A stretch of DNA of 48,838 nucleotides. Origin: an uncultured Pseudovibrio sp. (GTDB lineage Bacteria; Pseudomonadota; Alphaproteobacteria; Rhizobiales; Stappiaceae). The DNA lies in assembly GCA_947496145.1 (NCBI GenBank), contig CANMBS010000038.1, forward strand, positions 1-48,838, read 5' to 3'. Numbering within the stretch: the stretch's first letter is position 1; the number at the start of each line of letters is the position of its first letter. Shown here in pieces: positions 17,987-25,452 of this stretch. A model generated the notes under the pieces. The model did not search any database. It had not been told where the DNA came from and saw only the letters and a program-made list of their open reading frames with translations. The translations under genes were made by a program, and so were the position numbers.

Positions 17987-18149
17987 TTCTGCGAGTTTCT
18001 GGGAAATTCTGCGAGATTCCTCCGAGTGGCATCGATAATTCTGCGAGTTTCTGGAACATTCTGGGAAATTCTGGGAGTTGACCGGGCGCGAGGGGCAATT
18101 ATGGGAAATTCTGGGAAATTCTGCGAGTTTCCCCTGAGATTCTGTGAGT
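17987..18149 (+). repeat. Array of thirteen helically phased 10-bp direct repeats
   Basis: Units fit TTCTGSGARW. Cluster 1 starts at 17987, 17997, 18007 and 18017; cluster 2 at 18039, 18049, 18059 and 18069; cluster 3 at 18099, 18109, 18119, 18129 and 18140. The steps within clusters are 10 or 11 bp and the gaps between clusters are 22 and 30 bp, so all units face nearly the same side of the helix. The array lies about 590 bp upstream of traK. In R388 the StbA protein binds comparable 9-bp direct repeats beside oriT. By analogy this may be the binding site of the TraK-like protein, or a centromere or iteron. Confidence 0.85.
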
Positions 18150-18493
18150 GAAAGTTGGCAAGATAGGCTAAGCGGGACCGCTTAGCAAAAAGTCTGCGAG
18201 TGTGAACACACACGCGCAGTTGAGCTTATTCGCACTGACGTGCTCAACGCCATTTGCTGCGCAAATTTGCCGACCTATTCTTTAGTTTTATGTTGTGGAA
18301 AAGTGACGCCGACGAATTGCGGCGAATATGAGTCAATTTTTAGCGGTTTTGTGCGATGCGACAAAATTTAATAAAACTGGAAGGAAATCGCACTTTTGGG
18401 CAATTGACATTCAAGGAAGATTTTTCCCTTCCAAGTTGCAAAAAACTGCGCTATGCATTTTGCCACTTGTTGACTCATCTGAAAATGTTGAGC

Positions 18494-18535
18494 GGCCCCG
18501 AGGGTTATTTTGTCAGATTCCTAACCCTCGGGGCC
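18494..18535. terminator. 13-bp stem-loop upstream of the traK promoter region
   Basis: GGCCCCGAGGGTT pairs perfectly with AACCCTCGGGGCC across a 16-nt loop. There is no T-run, so it may be an insulating stem or a relaxosome hairpin rather than an intrinsic terminator. Confidence 0.5.
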
Positions 18536-18605
18536 TAGCAAGTACCAAATATCGCTTGGCACTCGCATAGGGAGAACTACCACTTAAATCATCAGTTGCA
18601 GTCAT

Positions 18606-18630
18606 TCTCATGTCCGTTAACGGCATGAGA
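18606..18630. promoter_or_regulatory. 25-bp palindromic operator candidate before traK
   Basis: TCTCATG and CATGAGA flank the perfect palindrome CCGTTAACGG. It lies about 105 bp before the traK start, a good place for an autoregulatory operator of the transfer operon. Confidence 0.5.
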
Positions 18631-18735
18631 CTTAACGTATTTCTTTTCGAAATGCGATGAGTCGAACTGTGCCTGAATCCTTTATCCAAAATTTTAACAA
18701 TAGAGGTGCCCGCCGAACACGCGGGTAATTGAGCA

Positions 18736-19062
18736 ATGGCGCTTGCCTGGGGCAACGCTCGAACTCAGTTTCAACTTGTGCGAGCACAGGTGGAGGCAGA
18801 GCTTGAGAAAGGTATGTCTAAACGTCAGATCTTCGAGGCCCTTCGTAACGAAGGGAAGATCAGTATGACAGAGATAACCTTTTACAAATACGCGGCTAAG
18901 GCTTTGAACCCTAATGCTGATTCGATGCGGGGCAAGGCCATTGCTCCCTCACACGACAAGGGAGGAAGCGGGTCTTCAAACCCGCAGACACCGCTTCTTC
19001 CCGACCGTTCAAGAGACAAAAACCGCTTCCAGATGGACGACGATATCCCCTCCTACGACTAG
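18736..19062 (+). CDS. traK: TraK-like oriT-binding protein
   Basis: A 108-residue basic/helical protein, first gene of the transfer operon. Residues 15-60 (VRAQVEAELEKGMSKRQIFE, ALRNEGKISMTEITFYKYA) match the helix-turn-helix pattern of RP4 TraK, which binds intrinsically curved DNA at oriT and helps form the relaxosome. The C-terminal half is Ser/Pro/Asp-rich and probably disordered. It is about 25 residues shorter than RP4 TraK as I recall it. Next come traL and traM, the same gene order as in RP4 Tra1. The phased direct repeats upstream are its natural candidate target. Confidence 0.75.
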   Translation: MALAWGNARTQFQLVRAQVEAELEKGMSKRQIFEALRNEGKISMTEITFYKYAAKALNPNADSMRGKAIAPSHDKGGSGSSNPQTPLLPDRSRDKNRFQMDDDIPSYD

Positions 19063-19076
19063 TGGATCAAGTTACT

Positions 19077-19802
19077 ATGAAGAACATAAATCTGATTTTG
19101 CAAGGAAAAGGCGGGGCAGGAAAGAGTTTTGTTGCCCTTTGTCTTTGCGAATTCTTCAGGCAAAATGACAGAAAAAGGTCCGTAATTGATACGGACCCGG
19201 TAAATCCAACTCTATACTCGTATAAGACACTCGACAGCACCCTCATTCGCATGATGGATGAAGGGGAAATCGACCATCGCAGCTTCGACGCTATAGTCGA
19301 AAGTATTATCGAGGCCGAAGACGAAACTCACTTTGTCATCGATACCGGGGCAACCACATTTTTGCCCCTGCTGAAGTATCTGGATGAAAATGGCGTGCTC
19401 GATCTGCTGCGCGAGCATGACTGCGAAGTTGCCATTCATACCATTGTCAGCGGAGGTGGGGCCATTGATGCAACGCTGTCCTGCGTGGAAAAGATCTTTC
19501 AGGTCTTTCCAAAGCAAAGGGTCGTGATCTGGAAGAACGAATACTCAGGGCGCGTTGAGAAAAACGGCAAGCCCTTTGAGGAGATGAGAGTATTTAAGCA
19601 AAACGAGGAGCGTATTTACGGCGTTGCCACGCTGGAACAACGCACCGGAAGCTCTTTTAACTACGACATTCAGCAGATGATTGAAGCCCGCCTGACCTTC
19701 TCAGAAGCCATTGAGAGTGATCGCTTCGGCCTGATGGCCCGCCAGCGCATCAAAAAGGTCTGGGCGGATGTAACCCATCAGCTGCAAGCCCTGAACCTTT
19801 AA
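19077..19802 (+). CDS. traL: TraL-like ParA/StbB-family ATPase
   Basis: A 241-residue P-loop protein. I prefer ATG 19077 over the GTG at 19062 because it gives the family-typical beginning MKNINLILQGKGGAGKS. The deviant Walker A KGGAGKS, then VIDTDPVNPTLYSYKTLD, HFVIDTGATTFLPL and the later IVSGGGA and WKNEYSGRVEKNGKPFEEM agree closely with RP4 TraL and with StbB of IncW/IncN plasmids. This family is related to ParA/MinD and links plasmid positioning with conjugation. It follows traK directly and precedes traM, so the three probably form one stabilisation/transfer-initiation module. Confidence 0.88.
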   Translation: MKNINLILQGKGGAGKSFVALCLCEFFRQNDRKRSVIDTDPVNPTLYSYKTLDSTLIRMMDEGEIDHRSFDAIVESIIEAEDETHFVIDTGATTFLPLLKYLDENGVLDLLREHDCEVAIHTIVSGGGAIDATLSCVEKIFQVFPKQRVVIWKNEYSGRVEKNGKPFEEMRVFKQNEERIYGVATLEQRTGSSFNYDIQQMIEARLTFSEAIESDRFGLMARQRIKKVWADVTHQLQALNL

Positions 19803-19819
19803 GCGCTGGTGAGGGTGTG

Positions 19820-20377
19820 ATGAGCAGCAAAACCGATCAGGCAGACGAGAACAACAGGGCCGATGCTGAAGCTGGCCAAGTAAAGCAAGCCGATAATCAG
19901 GACTTGCAAATCTCAACACTTGAAGACGTCAAAGCACTTATTGCCAGAAAACATGGGCGGGCAGGGGCCGGATCAGATGATCCGATCTGGATGCTTTACA
20001 CCATGTTTGAAGTCTTCACCTCTGATCTTTCCGTGATCATCAATGAGACAAGACACCAGCAATCTGCGGAGCGCGAAAAACTTAAAGCCATGGTGCCACA
20101 GGTGGCGCAGGTCTTAGCAGACAACCTGAACTCAGAACTGCAAGGACTTGCCAAAACCTTAAACACCCTGCGTCAGGACGCCGAGGCCAGCTCCATTGAG
20201 AACCTGCTGAAGCAGCAGGCCCAGTTTTCCGGCGAACTTGGCGGCCTGTCCTCCAGACTTGCCAGCGATATCAGTGCTGTCACATCCAGACTTAAACGCC
20301 AGAAATGGCCGCTTGCCTTTCTGACCCTCCTCAACTGGCTTGCCGTTGGGGCCTTTTATCTCATCATGATCAAGTAG
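19820..20377 (+). CDS. traM: TraM-like membrane-anchored transfer protein
   Basis: A 185-residue protein; the ATG at 19820 follows GAGGG by four bases. Residues 45-75 (ARKHGRAGAGSDDPIWMLYT, MFEVF) carry the D-D-P-x-x-M-L-x-T motif typical of RP4 TraM-type proteins. A coiled-coil region (about 85-160) and one C-terminal transmembrane helix (WPLAFLTLLNWLAVGAFYLI) follow. The N-terminus therefore faces the cytoplasm. It is the third gene of a traKLM module and sits next to the virB genes. Confidence 0.75.
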   Translation: MSSKTDQADENNRADAEAGQVKQADNQDLQISTLEDVKALIARKHGRAGAGSDDPIWMLYTMFEVFTSDLSVIINETRHQQSAEREKLKAMVPQVAQVLADNLNSELQGLAKTLNTLRQDAEASSIENLLKQQAQFSGELGGLSSRLASDISAVTSRLKRQKWPLAFLTLLNWLAVGAFYLIMIK

Positions 20378-20384
20378 GTTTATC

Positions 20385-20705
20385 ATGTCCTTAAAACACA
20401 ACATTCAACCCTTCTTCTTAAGTGCGCTCAGCCTTGCCATCTTTGCGGGCCTTGCCCTTGTGCCTGAAAGCGCTTTTGCAGCGGCAGGCTGGCAAACAGA
20501 AACCGTAAGCCGCCTTGGCGAAATCAAAGTGGGCGCGACCCTGATTGCAGGCGGGCTTTGCGTGCTCGGCCTTGTTGGCTGGGGTGCATGGGTTGGGATT
20601 ACCGGAAGCTTTCGCCATCAGATCTTAATTCAGCTCATAATCGGCGCAATCCTGATCACCCTTGCCCCTGCTGCATTCATCACCTTGTTTGAGTTTACGG
20701 CGTAA
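20385..20705 (+). CDS. virB2: VirB2/TrbC-like pilin
   Basis: A 106-residue protein with a long signal peptide (SALSLAIFAGLALVPESAFA, cleavage before AAGW) and two hydrophobic helices separated by a short loop (LIAGGLCVLGLVGWGAWVGI and LIQLIIGAILITLAPAAFI). This is the standard layout of type IV secretion pilins. First gene of the mating-channel block. Confidence 0.88.
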   Translation: MSLKHNIQPFFLSALSLAIFAGLALVPESAFAAAGWQTETVSRLGEIKVGATLIAGGLCVLGLVGWGAWVGITGSFRHQILIQLIIGAILITLAPAAFITLFEFTA

Positions 20706-20710
20706 CAATC

Positions 20711-21037
20711 ATGCGAATTCAGAACGGCGTCTTCAGGCAGTTACAATACCCTTCAGCCATATTTGGAATGCCCCCTATGTTTATGGCATTTGCTGCGGGC
20801 GGATTAATTCTGTTTGCAATCGTGCTGGTGTTTTTTATCCCGCTTGCATGGGTCGTTCTGATCAGCATCTGCCTTTCTCCCCTTGCCTTCGGATTTACCG
20901 CCGCGCTCAGGCGCAAGGATGTGCACTGCGAGACAATCCTCCTGCGTGCACCGCGATTTTTCAAAGGAGGCAAACAGCGCATCTTAATTGCAGGGGGCGG
21001 ACATGAAGCCAAGACAAAGAAATGGAAGCGGTCATGA
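20711..21037 (+). CDS. virB3: VirB3-like inner-membrane protein
   Basis: A 108-residue protein starting 5 bp after virB2. N-terminal VFRQLQYPSAIFGMPPMFMA is typical of VirB3, followed by two membrane segments (about 20-60) and a basic cytoplasmic tail. Its stop overlaps the virB4 start (ATGA), so the two are translationally coupled. Confidence 0.88.
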   Translation: MRIQNGVFRQLQYPSAIFGMPPMFMAFAAGGLILFAIVLVFFIPLAWVVLISICLSPLAFGFTAALRRKDVHCETILLRAPRFFKGGKQRILIAGGGHEAKTKKWKRS

Positions 21038-23391
21038 GTGTTTTCCTTTCATCTGCCATGACTTTGGGCGCAGCTGGCGGGGCGGCAGTGTTTGCACACA
21101 GACTGCTTCGGGGCGAGGGCAAAGGGTCCATCCGTCATGACTGGCTGGCAAACGAGCTGGACTTTGATCATCTGCATGAAGACCGCTGCACGGTCGCGCT
21201 TAAAGATAAAAGCATGTTTCGGGTGTTTCGCCTGAAGGGTGTTTCTTATGACACCATGAACTATGGCGAGCAGGATTCTCTTGCCATTCAGCGCACCAAT
21301 CTTTTGAACCAGATTGGAACAGCTGGCACCAGCTTGCGTTTTATTGCCGTCAAACGGCTTAAGGATATCTCCTTTGATGCGCACTGGCCCTCTCCAGCGC
21401 TCAAAGAGATCGGCAAGGCAGAGCAGGACCTTTATAAACGGGCCTATACACTGCAATGGTATATTGTCTTGCAGGCCAGAACTTTCGAAACCCTTGTTAA
21501 GCACTCCAAGACACTGCTGTCCGGCTTTAAAAAATACCAGATCGAACTTGTTGAGGCTGGCGAAAGGCAAGAAGACCATTGCCCGTTAAGTGCGTTCTTA
21601 AGTTATCTGGTCAGCGGCGAGATGGCTGAAAACGCAAGCCGGATCAGCAATGCCATCAATATCAACCTGCCAGCCTGTGATTTAACCGCCCACAGAAACG
21701 GGACCATCGAGACCCATACACCAGTGCGTCACATCCATAAGACCATTGGTATCCATGAGTACCCGGATATTGTCTCAGGAATGATGATTTCCAAAGTGCT
21801 GGCGCTGCCTGCCGAGGTGGAAGTTGCGCAAATGTGCGTTCCGCTCAACAGCGCCGCCGTCATTTTGGAATACACTCGCAAACGGGCAGAACAGCGCACG
21901 AACTTTCTGGCCTCTGGCACCATGCTTGAGGAGCTGGATGAGGTCATGGAGCTTCTCAGCTCCAGAACCAACACCATGTTCCAGACGCAGCTTCAGTTTA
22001 CCGTGCGTGCCCGCACTGAAGCGGAAATGGATGACGTTCTTGAAAAGATCGCCAGTATCTTAAACGCGACCAGAATTAAGTTTTCTGTCGAGACAGCCGC
22101 TGTTGCCGAGAGCTGGTTCAACCGCCTTCCGGGAAACAACAAGCTGATGCGCAAACTGCGGATCATGGATTACAACATCGCAGCGCTGTGGCCGTTCCAG
22201 TATTCGCCCGAAGGTATGTATTCCTCGCCCTTTGGCAAAAAGCCGCTGCGTTTGTTTAAAACCCCGACCGGGCAGAACTATGCCTTCCAGTTCCATGTCA
22301 AGGATGAGGATGAGGCGGCAGGTCACTATCTGATCTTTGCGCCAACCGGCACAGGTAAGTCCACCTTGATCATGCACCTGCTTGGCGGGATTGCAAAGTT
22401 CAAACGGGTGCGCAACTACGTGTTTGACAGTCTGGAAGGGGCGCGGTTCATGACCGAGGTCATGGGCGGCCAGTACCAGTCCTTTGACCAGCTTGCTCTT
22501 AATCCGCTGGATGGTGACTTAAGCGATAAAGCTGCCCGTCATCGGGCGGCCTCCATGATGCGGATCATGCTGGGCGATCAGTATACGCAGGACATGGACG
22601 GTCAGATCAAAGACATCCTTGATATGGCCAGTGTTCTGGACGTTGGCGAGCGCACATTTAACAATATTTACCGAACCGCCTTTGAAAATGACAGTGACAT
22701 TCGTCGCGCCTTTGCCAAATGGGTTAAGGATGAGCGTCTGGGCGAGGGGGCTTACTCTCACATCTTCAATTCCCCCCGTGACAGTATCCGCACGTTTTTA
22801 GAGCAAAGCTATCTGGTCGGCATTGATATGACCGAACCGCTCAAGGACCCGCTGCTCGGGCCTGCGCTTGTCACCCATATCTCCAGCGCCATTTATGAAG
22901 CGGCCAAAGTCAACCGGGACGGGTTTTCCATCTTCGTTGATGAGGCGGCCAACCTTTTGCAAAACGCAGGCTTCCGGACGCTCGTCAATCAGATGTTCAT
23001 GGAGTACCGCAAGCTCAATGGCCTTGTGGGGCTGGCGTTCCAGAACCCGGAGGCGCTGGTTGAGTTTGAAGGCTCGGCCAAAATCATCAACAACGCGCCG
23101 ACCCTGTTCTTCATGGCAGGGTGTGGGGGCAGTGATGAAGCGCTGGCACCGTTCAACCTGAGCGATGACCAGATTGCCTTCATTCGCGGGGAAACGGATC
23201 TGGAAGGCGGGCGTCAGGTGCTTCTGGTCAAGCGCGATCTGGCCGCAAGTTACAATGAAAGCACCATTATTGATGTGGACCTTTCCGGTCTTGGAGATGC
23301 CTTGCGGTTTTATCGCTCCGGCACGCGGCCAATGGCAGAACTTCGCAAAATTCAGGAAGTGTGGGGGCCAGCGTGGCCTGCGCATGTGTAG
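21034..23391 (+). CDS. virB4: VirB4-like conjugation ATPase
   Basis: A 785-residue ATPase that powers pilus assembly and substrate transfer. I choose ATG 21034, which overlaps the virB3 stop (ATGA) and has GGAAG five bases upstream; ATG 21022 is the alternative. There is a short N-terminal hydrophobic stretch (FLSSAMTLGAAGGAAVFA). Walker A is APTGTGKST (436-444), Walker B FSIFVDEAANLL (Asp636-Glu637), and VGLAFQNPEAL is the downstream sensor region. Its length is normal for VirB4 without a VirB3 fusion. Confidence 0.95.
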   Translation: MSVFLSSAMTLGAAGGAAVFAHRLLRGEGKGSIRHDWLANELDFDHLHEDRCTVALKDKSMFRVFRLKGVSYDTMNYGEQDSLAIQRTNLLNQIGTAGTSLRFIAVKRLKDISFDAHWPSPALKEIGKAEQDLYKRAYTLQWYIVLQARTFETLVKHSKTLLSGFKKYQIELVEAGERQEDHCPLSAFLSYLVSGEMAENASRISNAININLPACDLTAHRNGTIETHTPVRHIHKTIGIHEYPDIVSGMMISKVLALPAEVEVAQMCVPLNSAAVILEYTRKRAEQRTNFLASGTMLEELDEVMELLSSRTNTMFQTQLQFTVRARTEAEMDDVLEKIASILNATRIKFSVETAAVAESWFNRLPGNNKLMRKLRIMDYNIAALWPFQYSPEGMYSSPFGKKPLRLFKTPTGQNYAFQFHVKDEDEAAGHYLIFAPTGTGKSTLIMHLLGGIAKFKRVRNYVFDSLEGARFMTEVMGGQYQSFDQLALNPLDGDLSDKAARHRAASMMRIMLGDQYTQDMDGQIKDILDMASVLDVGERTFNNIYRTAFENDSDIRRAFAKWVKDERLGEGAYSHIFNSPRDSIRTFLEQSYLVGIDMTEPLKDPLLGPALVTHISSAIYEAAKVNRDGFSIFVDEAANLLQNAGFRTLVNQMFMEYRKLNGLVGLAFQNPEALVEFEGSAKIINNAPTLFFMAGCGGSDEALAPFNLSDDQIAFIRGETDLEGGRQVLLVKRDLAASYNESTIIDVDLSGLGDALRFYRSGTRPMAELRKIQEVWGPAWPAHV

Positions 23392-23405
23392 GGACGGGGG
23401 AATTG

Positions 23406-23951
23406 ATGCTGGATAAAAATGATCTGGATGACCGGCTGCGTGAAGAGAACGTGCAGCGCGTGCAGGAGTTACATGACAAGTTCACACCGAGCGAGCTGGA
23501 AGCAATGGAGGGGCTTAGTCAGATCAGAACGAGCGTTTTGATTACCGAGCTGATTGACCGGAGCAATGATTATGCTGGCGTGCTGCGTAACATCGATATG
23601 CGTTTGCAGGATAATCCATCGCTCTTAAATGCCATTCAGCGCGGCATTGAAAAAAACGCGGCGGATCTGAAAGCGCTTTCAAGACAAAGACAGTCGGTCT
23701 TCTGGAAAATGCTTGCCGGAGCAACCCTTGGTGTTTTTGGGCTGAGCATTATAGCAAGCGTCTGGCAGGATCAGGGCACTCAGATCCTGTCAACCCGGAT
23801 CGATCATTTACAGGCCAGCCTTGAACATCTTGCCAAAGAGCAAAATATCACCCTGCCTGAAAAAGCCCGCGTGACAGCCCCACAGGCAACACCTCTTCCA
23901 GTTGTTAAGCGTGAAGTCATCATCACACCGCCAGCTAAGGAGAGCAATTAA
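23406..23951 (+). CDS. T4SS-operon protein of unknown function, one membrane helix
   Basis: A 181-residue protein between virB4 and virB5. The ATG at 23406 gives a cytoplasmic-looking charged N-terminus (DKNDLDDRLREENVQRVQEL). One membrane helix follows near 100-118 (MLAGATLGVFGLSIIASVW), then a coiled coil and a Pro/Val-rich end. It would lie in the inner membrane with its C-terminus in the periplasm, resembling a bitopic assembly factor. I recognise no family. Its TAA shares its last A with the ATG of virB5. Confidence 0.7.
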   Translation: MLDKNDLDDRLREENVQRVQELHDKFTPSELEAMEGLSQIRTSVLITELIDRSNDYAGVLRNIDMRLQDNPSLLNAIQRGIEKNAADLKALSRQRQSVFWKMLAGATLGVFGLSIIASVWQDQGTQILSTRIDHLQASLEHLAKEQNITLPEKARVTAPQATPLPVVKREVIITPPAKESN

Positions 23952-24727
23952 TGGGCTTTCCTGCATACAAAACCTTAGCGGCTGGCGCACTGGTGCTGAT
24001 GGTTCAGGGTGCACCGTCCTATGCTGCCGAGCCCGTCATTGATGTGAAAAGTCTGGCGGAAGCGAAAAAGCAGCTCACCGTTTTAAAGGATCAGGCCAGG
24101 ACACTGACCGATCAGCTTGATGTGTTGCGTCAGGCTCGTGAGGGCATTGACGGGACATTAAAGAGCATTGGTGAGGTCACCAGTATCTCTCTGCCGTCAC
24201 TGAACTTTAACAAAATCTCCGGGCAGATCATGTCCGATCAGGCATGCCTTGTTCCGGACTTTAACAAGCTGATGCCCGATGTGAGCTTTGAAGATGTTGA
24301 CATCCGTTCCCTATGCGCCCGCTCTGATGCTTACAGGAACGGGCTGGTTGCAAAATCAAAAGACATTCAGGCTTTGCCATGGGAGGCAAAACGGGCCGCG
24401 CAGGCAGCGATTAATGCAGCGCGGATTAACACCATAGCGGACGCCGCGTTTAAAGGTCTGGCGCAGGCAGATGTTGCTCACGACAACGCTGTTGAGACCT
24501 TAAAAGCTGCACAGGAATATAAGAGTGAGGGGCGCAAGGCAAAGACGGTCAATGACCGCCTTCAGGTGCTTATTGAGATCAATACGGCCCTGCTGCAAAG
24601 CCAGTCCCAGACCAACCAGCTTTTAGCGCAGCTTTTGAAAGTCTCCAGCTCAACGACAATTGCGCAAGGCGTGCCGGTTGAGAGCGAACTTGGCAAAACG
24701 GACATGAAAAAGGGAGGTTCTTCATGA
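23951..24727 (+). CDS. virB5: VirB5/TrbJ-like minor pilin
   Basis: A 258-residue exported protein. Signal peptide at residues 1-26 (LAAGALVLMVQGAPSYA). The mature protein is mostly helical, with heptad-like segments (AKKQLTVLKDQARTLTDQLD) and a C-terminal helix RLQVLIEINTALLQSQSQTN typical of VirB5/TrbJ. Two Cys in the middle (DQACLVPDF, SLCARSDA) may form a disulfide. It ends in ATGA, with a ribosome site (GGGAGG) just before, a start that now leads nowhere convincing because the next gene on this strand is virB6, 650 bp away. Confidence 0.85.
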   Translation: MGFPAYKTLAAGALVLMVQGAPSYAAEPVIDVKSLAEAKKQLTVLKDQARTLTDQLDVLRQAREGIDGTLKSIGEVTSISLPSLNFNKISGQIMSDQACLVPDFNKLMPDVSFEDVDIRSLCARSDAYRNGLVAKSKDIQALPWEAKRAAQAAINAARINTIADAAFKGLAQADVAHDNAVETLKAAQEYKSEGRKAKTVNDRLQVLIEINTALLQSQSQTNQLLAQLLKVSSSTTIAQGVPVESELGKTDMKKGGSS

Positions 24728-24738
24728 GTCTGCCAACA

Positions 24739-25452
24739 TCAGTCCTTTTGCAAAAACTTCAGATGCCCTTCTCTTTTTCTTCTGTCGTACCTGACCTTAT
24801 AGTGCTCAGGAACGTCCGGGCGACGCCAGTAGGGAATGAAGCACTCATCCATCACGAAGGCGAATTCAAAGTTGGGCTTCTTGCATTCATAAGCTTCATA
24901 AGCGGCCCAGTCTTCCTCGGCAAACGGAGCATCGGTCTCAAAATTGCGGTTCCACCTGTATTGCAGCAAGGCCAGATCGCGGTAGCGGGCAATGGCGTCC
25001 TGATCAGGACTTTTAAGGAAGACTTCCCGGTCAACGCGGGGCCGCAGGATTTTATCAAAATTTCGCCTTTTCGACCCGAGCAGTTTCATCCGCTCAGCGC
25101 GTGTTGCTTCCCATTGAATGTCATATTCCGTTTCCGAGGCTTTGACAAAGGCGTTGTAAGCCGCCTCGTATTTGGCAAGCTCGGCAGTCACTTCCTCAAA
25201 ACTCTTCAGATTATTCCACGCCCACCTGGTGTAGGCGCGGTCAAGGGTCCTGCGAGGAACCCGATTTGTCATAAAAAGCGGAGCGCCTTTGCCCTTCAGG
25301 ACGATAGAGCCCTGCAACTTATCAAAATCCGGCGCGGCTATAGCAAGGCTGGTGCCCAGCAGAAAGGCGCAAACAATGAGTGCTGATTGTATCAGTTGTG
25401 GTCTGGTTAAGGCGTATGTCGCCAATGGTGATGAACTCGTAAATAATTTCAT
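24739..25452 (-). CDS. Minus-strand exported protein at the entry-exclusion position
   Basis: A 237-residue protein on the opposite strand to the operon around it. ATG 25452 gives a clean signal peptide (QSALIVCAFLLGTSLAIAA, mature end at APDF). The mature part is rich in Tyr, Trp, Arg and Glu (RTLDRAYTRWAWNNLKSFEE, FAEEDWAAYEAYECKKPNFE), with two Cys near the C-terminus, and looks like real periplasmic protein; the opposite frame does not. Its first 77 bp overlap the start of virB6. In pKM101-type operons the entry-exclusion gene eex lies between the virB5 and virB6 homologues, and trbK lies between trbJ and trbL. Function here is inferred from position only. Confidence 0.75.
   Translation of the reverse strand: MKLFTSSSPLATYALTRPQLIQSALIVCAFLLGTSLAIAAPDFDKLQGSIVLKGKGAPLFMTNRVPRRTLDRAYTRWAWNNLKSFEEVTAELAKYEAAYNAFVKASETEYDIQWEATRAERMKLLGSKRRNFDKILRPRVDREVFLKSPDQDAIARYRDLALLQYRWNRNFETDAPFAEEDWAAYEAYECKKPNFEFAFVMDECFIPYWRRPDVPEHYKVRYDRRKREGHLKFLQKD

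Larger units (their letters stand above)
18150..18735. other. Candidate oriT/control region upstream of traK
   Basis: No coding frame is convincing. Hairpins include GCTAAGCGG-ga-CCGCTTAGC (18167-18186), GTTGAGC/GCTCAAC (18219-18248), ATTTGC-tgc-GCAAAT (18252-18266) and two stronger ones listed separately. No RP4-type nic core (ATCCTG) was found on either strand here, so the transfer origin cannot be placed. Confidence 0.4.

Noticed and set aside
17426-18081. Long plus-strand frames across the hairpin zone
   Set aside because: They run through inverted repeats and the direct-repeat array; codon content follows the repeats, not a protein.
17987-18149. Repeat array as a CRISPR
   Set aside because: Units are 10 bp with no spacers of constant length and no cas genes nearby.
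18328-18570. Plus-strand 80-codon frame upstream of traK
   Set aside because: It crosses the 13-bp stem-loop and shows no protein-like features.
18150-18735. RP4-type nic site
   Set aside because: No ATCCTG core near an inverted repeat on either strand here.
24724-25386. Plus-strand frame starting with a good ribosome site and ATGA overlap after virB5
   Set aside because: The protein has no domain-like character (apolar patches, Cys/Lys-rich end). The minus-strand frame has a proper signal peptide and natural composition. The start may be a relic of a replaced gene.
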